From contig CALMRZ010000028.1 in NCBI GenBank assembly GCA_937872225.1, forward strand, positions 1 to 64,000: 64,000 nt of DNA. Reading direction: 5' to 3'. This stretch comes from an uncultured Spirochaetota bacterium. Its GTDB lineage: Bacteria > Spirochaetota > UBA4802 > UBA5550. The position numbers and the translations under genes are program-made. Under the pieces are notes generated by a model, which worked only from the letters and a program-made list of their open reading frames with translations, was not told the origin of the DNA and ran no database searches. Each line of letters begins with the position of its first letter. The first letter of the stretch is position 1. Shown piece by piece: positions 9,144 through 16,613 of this stretch.

Positions 9144-10697
9144 ATGGCCTTATCTCACGCCCTTATCCATCATTTCCTCGAGTCGAGCGCCGGGCGCTTT
9201 CCCGACAAGGTGGCGCTCATCCATGAGCAGACCCGCGCCACCTACGGCGACATCAACATCAAGGCCAACAGGATCGCCCGGGCCCTTGCCGGCATGGGGG
9301 TGGGGGCGGGGAGCCGCGTTGCCGTTATACTCCATAACAGCCTTGAATACGTGGCGAGCTATTACGGCGTGCTCAAGACCGGTGCGGCCTTCGTGTCCCT
9401 CGGCACGGACATCAAGGCCGAAAAGCTGGCAGGCCTCCTGGCGGAGATCGAGCCGGCGGCGGTCATATCGTCTGCGCGCTTCGAGGAGCTTCTCACGGAC
9501 GCGCCGGTTTCATCATTCCCCCTCAAGGCGCTCATGCTGTCGCAGCCGAACATGGCGTGGAGCGGCATGCCCTTCCCGGTGATAAAACTTGAGGAGATCT
9601 TTGCCGGCGGCGACGGGTCAAACATGGACCTTGACGTGGATCCTTCGAGCCTGGCATGCCTTATCTATACCTCCGGGTCCACCGGCGTGCCGAAGGGCGC
9701 CATGCTCACGCACTTCAACATTGTGAACAACACGGATTCGATCTGCACCTATCTGCATCTTACTTCAGAAGACCGCCAGATGGCGGTGCTCCCGTTTTTT
9801 TACGTGATGGGCAAATCCCTCCTCAACACCCATTTTGCCGTGGGCGGTTCCGTGGTCATCAACAACAAGTTCGCCTACACCGGGGCGGTCATCAAGCAGA
9901 TGATTGACGAGGAGGTTACCGGGTTTTCCGGCGTGCCCTCGACCTACGCCTACCTCCTGCACCGTTCGCCCCTGGCGGCGAGCAGGGACAGGCTGACCAG
10001 CCTCCGGTATTGTTCCCAGGCCGGGGGCCACATGGCGAAGCAGATCAAGCAGGACCTCAGGAAGGCCCTTCCGGACCATACGAAGATATTCATCATGTAC
10101 GGCGCCACCGAGGCGTCGGCCCGGCTGAGCTACCTTGAGCCGTCCGAGTTCGAAGATAAAATAGACTCCATCGGCAAGGCGATACCGGGGGTGACCCTCC
10201 GGGTCCTGGACGAGGCCGGGAACGAGGTCGCGCCGGGACAGACCGGTGAGCTCACTGCTTCAGGGCCCAATATCATGCAGGGCTACTGGAAAGACCCCGA
10301 GACCACGGCACGGGTGCTGGACAAAAACGGGTATCACACCGGCGACCTTGCCTATATGGACAATGACGGTTACCTGTACCTCGTCGGCCGCAAGGACAAT
10401 CTCCTCAAGGTGAGCGGTCACCGGATCAATCCCCAGGAGATCGAGGACGTGATGATGGAAAGCGGCCTCCTGGTGGAGGCGGCCGTTATCGGCAAGCCTG
10501 ACGAGCTCAAGGGTAACAAGCTTGTGTCGGTGGCAGTGCCCATTGAGAGCAGCTGCACGGCGGACCAGGTCATGGCTTTCTGCTCGTCGAAGCTCCCCCG
10601 GTTCAAGCTTCCCGATGAGATCAAATTTACCCGCGCCCTGCCGAAAAAGGCGAGCGGGAAGATAGACAGGGCAAAGTGCGGGGAGATGGTTGATTGA
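9144..10697 (+). CDS. AMP-forming acyl-CoA/acyl-ACP ligase
   Basis: 517-residue member of the ANL adenylating enzyme family, starting at ATG 9144. It shows the P-loop YTSGSTGVPKG at about 172-183, the core motif YGATEASARLSYLEP, the hinge motif TGDLAYMDNDGYLYLVGR and the C-terminal catalytic lysine in PKKASGKIDR at about residue 507. It activates a carboxylate as an acyl-adenylate and transfers it to CoA or a carrier. The stand-alone acyl carrier protein at 6589 is a plausible acceptor. It follows the amidotransferase-like gene directly, and the pair may act on one surface molecule. The substrate cannot be read from the sequence. Confidence 0.85.
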   Translation: MALSHALIHHFLESSAGRFPDKVALIHEQTRATYGDINIKANRIARALAGMGVGAGSRVAVILHNSLEYVASYYGVLKTGAAFVSLGTDIKAEKLAGLLAEIEPAAVISSARFEELLTDAPVSSFPLKALMLSQPNMAWSGMPFPVIKLEEIFAGGDGSNMDLDVDPSSLACLIYTSGSTGVPKGAMLTHFNIVNNTDSICTYLHLTSEDRQMAVLPFFYVMGKSLLNTHFAVGGSVVINNKFAYTGAVIKQMIDEEVTGFSGVPSTYAYLLHRSPLAASRDRLTSLRYCSQAGGHMAKQIKQDLRKALPDHTKIFIMYGATEASARLSYLEPSEFEDKIDSIGKAIPGVTLRVLDEAGNEVAPGQTGELTASGPNIMQGYWKDPETTARVLDKNGYHTGDLAYMDNDGYLYLVGRKDNLLKVSGHRINPQEIEDVMMESGLLVEAAVIGKPDELKGNKLVSVAVPIESSCTADQVMAFCSSKLPRFKLPDEIKFTRALPKKASGKIDRAKCGEMVD

Positions 10698-10963
10698 CCG
10701 GAAATTTCATCGAAACATCTTTAAGCAGGATATGGGGAATCCCAGGATAATTTTGCTGTTAGTAATATTGCTTGACATGGATCGATGTTGTTTTTTTATG
10801 TATAAGATAAATAAACAGTTTCTTCCACAAATTTCTGATCATTACGTTTTTTCTTGTTCTTCAAGTATGGTGCTTGGCTTATGCATAAAACGCCTGGCAT
10901 GTTAATACCATGTTTTTGTAGAATGTCGTATTGATATTCAGTCATTTAAATGATATACATAAA

Positions 10964-13636
10964 ATGAAACGTTTAATCCTCATCGCAATTCTTTCGTCAT
11001 CCATCGCGTCTGTGTCGTGCAACACCGACCGTGGTACTATCCTGAACATGCCCTTTTTCAGCGTGTTCGGCAACAAATCGGCAGCTATTACCTCCTTTGC
11101 CATCAACGGCACTGATATCACCCTGACCCTGCCTTGCGTCGGGACGCTCAATGACCTGGCGGCAAGTTTTACCATTACCGGGGACCGGGTGGAGGTCAAC
11201 GGTGTCGAGCAGGAAAACGGGGTGTCCCGCAACGATTTCACGGTTCCTGTGGTGTATACGGTCTATACGAAAAACGGGTCATCGAAGGATTATACTGTCC
11301 GCGTCACCATCGCCCATTATTCCGCAAAAGACATTACTCTTTTTTCCATCAATGGCATACACGCAACCATATCCGGCACCAACATCAGTCTGGTACTCCC
11401 CTATGGCACTGACCCTTCATCCCTGGTGGCCACCTACAACACCACGGGGCGTTTGGTCAGGACCGGGGGCGCCATACAGATAAGCGGAGTAACGCCTAAC
11501 AATTTTTCTTCGCCACGAACATATACTGTCGAGGCATGCGACGGTTCGACTCAGAATTTTACCGTCACCGTGACCATTGCCCCCAGCAACGCACGGGATA
11601 TTACCGGCTTCACCATAATGGGAATAAGCGGCAATATCGGCGCCGATACAATAACGCTGACCGTGCCCTTCGGAACTGATCTGGAGCATCTTACGCCAAC
11701 CATCACCCACACGGGAGTGAGCGTGACTCCCGCCTCGGGTGTCTCAAATGACTTTAGTGAACCGAATGTGGAATACACGGTGATTGCTGCTAACGGAATG
11801 ACGAAAACCTACCGTGTTACGGTGTCAGAGGCTCTCAATCATGCCAAGGATATACAATCCTTCACCATACTCGGCATACCAGGCACTATTGGTGCAAATG
11901 CCATAACGCTGACCGTGCCGTTCGGATCTGATCTGGAACACCTTACGCCAACCATCACCCATACAGGCGCAAGTGTTAGTCCTCGTTCAGGAGAGACGGT
12001 TGATTTTACTGATTCAGTTATTTACACCGTAACCGCCGCCAATGGTACAACTAAGGAATATGAAGTTACGGTAACTGAGGCGCCCAGTAATGTGAAAGAT
12101 ATCACGCATTTCGAGATTCTTTCAATAGAAGGAACCATTGTAGAGGGCGGCGGAATTGATGACAACACCATAACGGTGAATATTCCGTATTGGACCGATA
12201 GATCGAACCTGACGCCAACAATAACCCATACAGGCGCAAGCATAGATCCGGCTACCGGATTACCTAATGATTTCACGAATCCGGACATAGAATATACGGT
12301 AACCGCGGCCGACGGCACAACCAAGGTGTATCTGGTGACGGTCAACGTTGCCCCGAGTCCTTCCAAGGATATCACCCGGTTTACCATTCATGGCAGAAAC
12401 GGAACAATAACAGAGAGCGGAGACTTACTTAATAATACGATAGCAATTACCGTCCCGTCCTGGGCGAACCGATCCAGCCTCACACCGGGAGTTACCCATA
12501 CCGGCGCGAGCGTAAGTCCCGCTTCCGGCGTTTCACAGAATTTCACCAACCCGGTTCCTTATACAGTGACGGCACCGGATGCCACGACAAAGAGGTATAC
12601 GGTTACTGTAACACAGTCAACAGACGTTCTTATGCCTGGAACGTATGCGGCCGGGTATTACCATAACGGCACGAACACCGTCGCGTGCCTCTGGGATTTA
12701 ACTGATCCACTGAGGACTAGAATTGACCTGGAGAGCGCCAGTTCAAAAGCCGTCAGCGTCAGCGTCGATACTTCCTCGGGAAACACGGTATATGTCGCAG
12801 GCACATACGGCAGCAATGCCTGCTACTGGAAGATCAATGGCGCCATTACAACAAGGGAAGACCTTCTCAGTTCAGGCGGTATCCTGGTCGAAGACTCGCT
12901 TATAAGCGGCGGCTATTTGTACATTTCCGGAACATGCAATGTGACCGGAACCAAAGAGGCATGTTATTGGAAAATCAACCTGTCCACCGGCGGAGTGGGT
13001 GATTTAATTTCCCTGTCAGACGGAAGCGGTGCCAATGCCTATGAAATGACCAAGTCAGCCGACGGGACCATTTACATCGCCGGGACTGCGAATCACCCTC
13101 CCTATAGCAGTGCGTCACCATGTTTCTGGCTCATTGACAAGGACACAGGAGCCGACGTGCAGCATTTTGTCTTTAACAACGGCAGTAGTGCCAAAACAGT
13201 TATGCTGGACGGATCACATGTAATCATCGGAGGGTGGTTTGAGTATAACAGTCCATATACTCAGGCAAAATCATGGACCTACAGCGGTTCTCCGGTTCCG
13301 GGCGATAATCTGCTGCCCGAGTTGAGCTCTCCCAATGCTTCGATTGTATCATCCTCGTTAAATAGTTCTACCGTTGTACGATACATAGTGGGGCAGCTCA
13401 ACAATAAGGCCTGCTACTGGGTAAACGAAACCTATGCGAACACAATGAACGACGGTGATCCCTCCTTTGCATATGGAATTGGGGAAATCAATTCGCAATT
13501 ATACATCACCGGGTATTATACCGGCACATCCGGTCCTGTGGCAAGTGTGTGGGTCATCAATGGGGCGACGACTCTCAGTCTCCCGACCGGCACAACCGCC
13601 GAGGCCGCCGCCAGGGATGTCTTCATTAAGAATTAA
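10964..13636 (+). CDS. Large lipoprotein with DUF5018-like repeats and propeller-like C-terminus
   Basis: 890 residues from ATG 10964 (MKRLILIAIL, lipobox VSC); an upstream TTG in the same frame is less likely. Residues about 35-550 hold six repeats of 80-100 residues with a recurring pattern: (K/R)DIT.F.I.G..G.I...ITLTVP followed by LTPTITHTGAS..P.SG and YTV.A.(N/D)GTTK.Y.VTV. This resembles the DUF5018-like Ig-type modules common in Leptospira and relatives. The last 340 residues hold about six short repeats of the form Y(V/I)(A/S)G...ACYWKING, suggesting a beta-propeller. The protein is probably a surface adhesion or sensing protein. Repeats 3 and 4 are nearly identical and could expand or contract. 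Confidence 0.75.
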   Translation: MKRLILIAILSSSIASVSCNTDRGTILNMPFFSVFGNKSAAITSFAINGTDITLTLPCVGTLNDLAASFTITGDRVEVNGVEQENGVSRNDFTVPVVYTVYTKNGSSKDYTVRVTIAHYSAKDITLFSINGIHATISGTNISLVLPYGTDPSSLVATYNTTGRLVRTGGAIQISGVTPNNFSSPRTYTVEACDGSTQNFTVTVTIAPSNARDITGFTIMGISGNIGADTITLTVPFGTDLEHLTPTITHTGVSVTPASGVSNDFSEPNVEYTVIAANGMTKTYRVTVSEALNHAKDIQSFTILGIPGTIGANAITLTVPFGSDLEHLTPTITHTGASVSPRSGETVDFTDSVIYTVTAANGTTKEYEVTVTEAPSNVKDITHFEILSIEGTIVEGGGIDDNTITVNIPYWTDRSNLTPTITHTGASIDPATGLPNDFTNPDIEYTVTAADGTTKVYLVTVNVAPSPSKDITRFTIHGRNGTITESGDLLNNTIAITVPSWANRSSLTPGVTHTGASVSPASGVSQNFTNPVPYTVTAPDATTKRYTVTVTQSTDVLMPGTYAAGYYHNGTNTVACLWDLTDPLRTRIDLESASSKAVSVSVDTSSGNTVYVAGTYGSNACYWKINGAITTREDLLSSGGILVEDSLISGGYLYISGTCNVTGTKEACYWKINLSTGGVGDLISLSDGSGANAYEMTKSADGTIYIAGTANHPPYSSASPCFWLIDKDTGADVQHFVFNNGSSAKTVMLDGSHVIIGGWFEYNSPYTQAKSWTYSGSPVPGDNLLPELSSPNASIVSSSLNSSTVVRYIVGQLNNKACYWVNETYANTMNDGDPSFAYGIGEINSQLYITGYYTGTSGPVASVWVINGATTLSLPTGTTAEAAARDVFIKN

Positions 13637-13697
13637 GTATGCCAAGCCGGCACTGAGAGGGCTGGGCATGATAGCGAAGGATTAATGCAGACCGGCT

Positions 13698-13763
13698 CAG
13701 TCTCCGGTCAGATATTTTCCAGGTACTCCGTAAGTTCGTTCAGTTCTTCCTGGTCATTGACCT
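13698..13763. repeat. Degenerate direct-repeat copy of the 3' end of the gene at 14293-15984
   Basis: About 65 bp nearly identical to 14294-14360, sharing blocks such as CCAGGTACTCCGTAAG, CGTTCAG and TTCTTCC. There are a few substitutions and two or three single-base deletions that break the frame. The second copy is the functional C-terminal coding end of the minus-strand gene. The two copies bracket the toxin-antitoxin genes in direct orientation. Confidence 0.85.
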
Positions 13764-13850
13764 AATAATCGCAGATGCAATTAGTAATGAGATGTAGGTT
13801 GTTAGTAAAATAATAATTGACATTACATTAAATATCTCAAAACTAAATTA

Positions 13851-14114
13851 ATGGAAATACGATTTACCGATACGTCTTTTAAGCAATTAGCGAAAATTGC
13901 TAAAGGCGATAAGTCATCGGCAAGAAGAATTAAGGAAAAAATTAATGAATATGCCTGCAATAAATCGGTCAAGCATGATGTCAAGTTATTAAAAGGTGAC
14001 TTGGGGACTATATATAGACTTCGGGTAGGTGATTACAGAATACTCTTTACTATTGTGAAAAGAGTTATGATTATAGCTGAAATCAAGCACAGACAGGGCT
14101 CATATCATGATTAA
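13851..14114 (+). CDS. RelE/ParE-family toxin
   Basis: 87-residue basic protein of the RelE/ParE superfamily: an N-terminal helix pair, then LLKGDLGTIYRLRVGDYRILFTI, the family's central beta-sheet signature with conserved R.R.G.YR, and a short C-terminal strand ending IKHRQGSYHD. RelE relatives cleave mRNA at the ribosome, and ParE relatives inhibit gyrase; the sequence does not decide between them. No Shine-Dalgarno is visible before the ATG. A TTGACA lies at 13817, so a very short leader is possible. It overlaps the antitoxin gene by 8 bp and precedes it, the reverse of the classical order. The region is more AT-rich than flanking genes. Confidence 0.85.
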   Translation: MEIRFTDTSFKQLAKIAKGDKSSARRIKEKINEYACNKSVKHDVKLLKGDLGTIYRLRVGDYRILFTIVKRVMIIAEIKHRQGSYHD

Positions 14115-14292
14115 AACTCAAATAATTGAAGAAAATAAAAAACCGAAAGTTGTTATTCTGGATTATAAGGAATACCTCCGGCTTAAAGAAAAAGCGGATG
14201 ATTATGATGATTATGTGAGTGCCGTAAAAGCCATTAAATCTTCAAGAAGATTGCACACGCTTGAAGAGGTCGAGAAAAAACTCGGCTTATAA
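14107..14292 (+). CDS. Phd/YefM-like antitoxin
   Basis: 61-residue acidic protein, start overlapping the toxin's last codons. KPKVVILDYKEYLRLKEKADDYDD is typical of the dimerisation and helix segment of short Phd/YefM antitoxins, and the acidic C-terminal tail HTLEEVEKKLGL would wrap the toxin. It is shorter than classical YefM (about 80 residues) and its N-terminal DNA-binding part is minimal, so autoregulation is uncertain. Its stop codon abuts the 3' end of the next, convergent gene. Confidence 0.75.
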   Translation: MIKTQIIEENKKPKVVILDYKEYLRLKEKADDYDDYVSAVKAIKSSRRLHTLEEVEKKLGL

Positions 14293-15984
14293 TCAGTCCC
14301 CGGTCAGATATTTTTCCAGGTACTCCGTAAGGTCGTTCAGGTTCTTCCGGATCATCGACTTGAACTCGGGCGGTATGTTCTGGGACATGACGACCTTGTA
14401 GTAGTTGATGGCGTCCCGTACTTTCCTTTTCTTGATGTACTCATCTGCCTTTTCCAGCATCGGCTTGTACTTGTAGAAGGCGTACTCGATGATGTTCTTT
14501 TCCCGGGAAAGGCCGATCTCGTCGGGAAGCTTCGAGAAATCGTAGCTCACCTTGAGGATCGGGAGCTCCTTGGCCTTGCGCTTTGTGGTGGAGAGGAGGC
14601 GGCGGTAGAAGGACTCGTCCTCCCGCTTCTTCAGGTCGATCTCGTCCGTGGTGGTGACGTCCTCGCCGCGGCGCTCCTTCTTTTCCCCCAGGATCTCGAA
14701 GTCGCCCTTTTCCCGTTCCTTCTTGTCCTCGCGGAGGATCTTCTCGAAAATCTCGTCGTCCGTCAGCTCATCGCCGGACTTGTCCTTGCCGTATTCGCTC
14801 AGGAGCTCGAAGTCGTCTTTTTCTTCGACGTCCTCGGTGGAGCGCCTCAGGTGCTCCGATGCAGATGTTCCCGGACCGTCCGGTGACGTGCTCCCCGGTT
14901 CCGCAACAGCGGAAGACCCCGGCGCTTTATGCTTGGGGATCCGGTCCAGGAGGTCCCTCAGGGAGCGGGATTCTTTCGCGGCCGCAAGGGAAGGCTCCCG
15001 GTCCGCCTGGGGAATGCCGGCCTCTGCCATGTCCCTGACGGCCCTGCTGAGGCTCTTGAATTCATGCTTAAGGTCCGAGAGCTCGTCGGCGCTGGCGGCC
15101 CCGCCTGCCGCGCCGACGCCTACCAGGTCACGTGCGGCGTCCACCCTGTCCAGGCGGTCGCTCAGGCCGGACAGCGCCTGGGCAAGCTGGGTCTGCGCCG
15201 CTGCGGTCTCCCCGCCGGCCGCGCCGCCGGCGCCCTCGCTCCTGATCCTGTTCAGCTCCTCGCGGACATCGCTCAGCTCGCCCCGCAGCTTCTGCGTCAC
15301 GTTTTGTACTATGGAATCCACGTCCACGTTCTTGGAGGGGTCGACGATGCCTATATGTATGGTTTCCGGCAGCGAGTCGATCTGTATGGCGTTGGAGGGC
15401 ATGCCGCCCAGCTTGATCTTGATCTCGTCCCTGCCGGCGAGGGCGCCTCCCTCGCCGCTGATGCCGCGCTTCGCCTGCTCTTCCTTGCGCCTGGCCTCAT
15501 CTTCCTTTTTCTTCTTGAACTGTTTTAGGTATTCGATGTCAGCGTCGATCTTGAACCTGGTTTCGACGTCCTGTATCCGGGACCGCACTCCTTCAAATAA
15601 AGATATGGCCGTGGCAAAATCGCCCTTGCTCGCGTAGATCTCGGAGTTTAGCAGGGTCCTCCGGTATATCCTGAAGCGCGACGTTTCGGGGATGATCTCG
15701 TCGGCGAGGTAGGGGAGCTTGAACGCAGCCTGCTCTTCCTCTTCGGGGGCCTCGGCCTCTGACGGCATGAGGTCGGATTTCCTTCTCCTCTGCGGGATCG
15801 GGCTTTCCGGGAAGGCCTTTTCGATCTCCTTGTCGCTGGCCCTTCTCCTGAAGGTTTTGTCCTCCTCGGTGGCGCCGCCGGCGCCTCCCTCCCTCCGGTC
15901 CAGGACATCGCCCTTGCCGCCCATGAGCGCCCAGATAAGAAGGAGTATGATTACCAGCAGAATGATGATTAATATAATGTTCAT
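14293..15984 (-). CDS. Membrane-anchored protein with long charged linker
   Basis: 563 residues. An N-terminal transmembrane anchor (residues 2-20, MNIILIIILLVIILLLIWAL) is followed by a charged segment, a helical TPR-like stretch near 100-165 (RRTLLNSEIYASKGDFATAISLFEG), a disordered Ala/Gly/Glu-rich middle, and a second helical segment at 475-560 with another TPR-like pair. No enzymatic motif is seen. It is probably a scaffolding or envelope protein; I do not recognise a named family. Its last codons (14294-14360) are duplicated at 13698-13763, on the far side of the toxin-antitoxin genes, suggesting insertion at the 3' end of this gene. Confidence 0.7.
   Translation of the reverse strand: MNIILIIILLVIILLLIWALMGGKGDVLDRREGGAGGATEEDKTFRRRASDKEIEKAFPESPIPQRRRKSDLMPSEAEAPEEEEQAAFKLPYLADEIIPETSRFRIYRRTLLNSEIYASKGDFATAISLFEGVRSRIQDVETRFKIDADIEYLKQFKKKKEDEARRKEEQAKRGISGEGGALAGRDEIKIKLGGMPSNAIQIDSLPETIHIGIVDPSKNVDVDSIVQNVTQKLRGELSDVREELNRIRSEGAGGAAGGETAAAQTQLAQALSGLSDRLDRVDAARDLVGVGAAGGAASADELSDLKHEFKSLSRAVRDMAEAGIPQADREPSLAAAKESRSLRDLLDRIPKHKAPGSSAVAEPGSTSPDGPGTSASEHLRRSTEDVEEKDDFELLSEYGKDKSGDELTDDEIFEKILREDKKEREKGDFEILGEKKERRGEDVTTTDEIDLKKREDESFYRRLLSTTKRKAKELPILKVSYDFSKLPDEIGLSREKNIIEYAFYKYKPMLEKADEYIKKRKVRDAINYYKVVMSQNIPPEFKSMIRKNLNDLTEYLEKYLTGD
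14294..14360. repeat. Functional copy of the direct repeat (3' end of coding sequence)
   Basis: This copy encodes the C-terminal 20 or so residues and stop of the minus-strand membrane-anchored protein. It matches 13698-13763 over about 65 bp. It is the intact member of the pair. Confidence 0.85.
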
Positions 15985-16085
15985 GATGTCAGTACATTTC
16001 TTATACTGATAAAGTATATAATTATATGTATTTTGTAAATATAAAAAGTTTTGATATACATGACTTTAATAGTGTAATAACATAA

Positions 16086-16191
16086 CAAGGGTGGGAGTTA
16101 TCCCGCGAGCAGGCGACATGGATGTCGCCGATTCCGCGGAGTCCACATGGACGTTATACGAGGCGGACGAGTGGGATGGCTCCCACCCTTG
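16086..16191. repeat. Palindromic element with inner GGA-loop hairpins
   Basis: Perfect 12-bp outer arms (CAAGGGTGGGAG at 16086 and its complement ending at 16191), extended by a nearly complementary inner segment, enclose two smaller hairpins: GGCGACA-TGGA-TGTCGCC at 16112-16129 and GTCC-ACAT-GGAC at 16141-16152. The edge sequences GCGAGCA and GCGGACGAG resemble those of the element at 27440. It belongs to a family of hairpin pairs seen in several gaps of this window. It lies in the 353-bp divergent gap 15985-16337, which otherwise holds only the promoter at 16233. Confidence 0.8.
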
Positions 16192-16232
16192 CTATAAAAC
16201 TACCGTCATATCCATATTTTCGACAAAAACAT

Positions 16233-16260
16233 TTGACTTTGGTTGACAAAATGCTATAGT
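16233..16260 (+). promoter_or_regulatory. Candidate sigma-70 promoter for the DUF1858 gene
   Basis: TTGACT at 16233-16238, a 16-bp spacer and TATAGT at 16255-16260. The predicted start would be near 16267, giving a leader of about 70 nt before ATG 16338. A second TTGACA at 16243 lacks a matching -10. Confidence 0.55.
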
Positions 16261-16337
16261 TAGTAAAAAAAGGTGGAAAGTTTCACCGTGTAACCGTAAG
16301 AGGTTCCAAATATCAAAATACTCACAAGGATGACACT

Positions 16338-16553
16338 ATGGCACAGGAAAAAATAAATAAGGATATGACCTTTGGAGACCTTCTGCGTCAATTTCCCAAG
16401 GCAGGGCCGATCCTGATGGGATACGGCATGCACTGCATAGGCTGCCACATCGCCGTTACCGAGACCATCGAGCAGGGAGCGCGTGCCCACGGGATGGATG
16501 ACGCCATGATCCAGAAGATGATGCAGGACCTCAACCTGAAGGCCGCGAATTAA
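16338..16553 (+). CDS. DUF1858 redox-disulfide domain protein
   Basis: 71-residue protein, preceded by ACAAGGA at good spacing. It has the DUF1858 layout: KDMTFGDLLRQFPKAGPILMGYGMHCIGC, with the CxxC pair at Cys33/Cys36, followed by a helical TIEQGARAHGMD segment. Related hybrid-cluster-protein-associated domains are thought to act in disulfide or sulfur redox chemistry. It is the only such gene here with its own promoter. A second DUF1858 protein lies at 41695-41889. Confidence 0.85.
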   Translation: MAQEKINKDMTFGDLLRQFPKAGPILMGYGMHCIGCHIAVTETIEQGARAHGMDDAMIQKMMQDLNLKAAN

Positions 16554-16580
16554 TTAAAATTACATATCCAGGATAAACAT

Positions 16581-16608
16581 GTAGGGGTACGGCATGCCGT
16601 GCCCCTAC
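16581..16608. terminator. Palindrome between convergent genes, terminator-like
   Basis: A 28-bp near-perfect palindrome (GTAGGGGTACGGCA and its complement, one mismatch) lies between the ends of the DUF1858 and glgX genes. It could end transcription from either side, but there is no T-run after it, so rho-independent termination is uncertain. It could also be one of the window's mobile palindromes. Confidence 0.5.
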
Positions 16609-16613
16609 GCGTA

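Noticed and set aside
14648-15637. 329-codon plus-strand ORF antisense to the membrane-anchored protein gene
   Set aside because: Ser/Arg-rich composition is the mirror of the Glu/Lys-rich real protein; no start signal.
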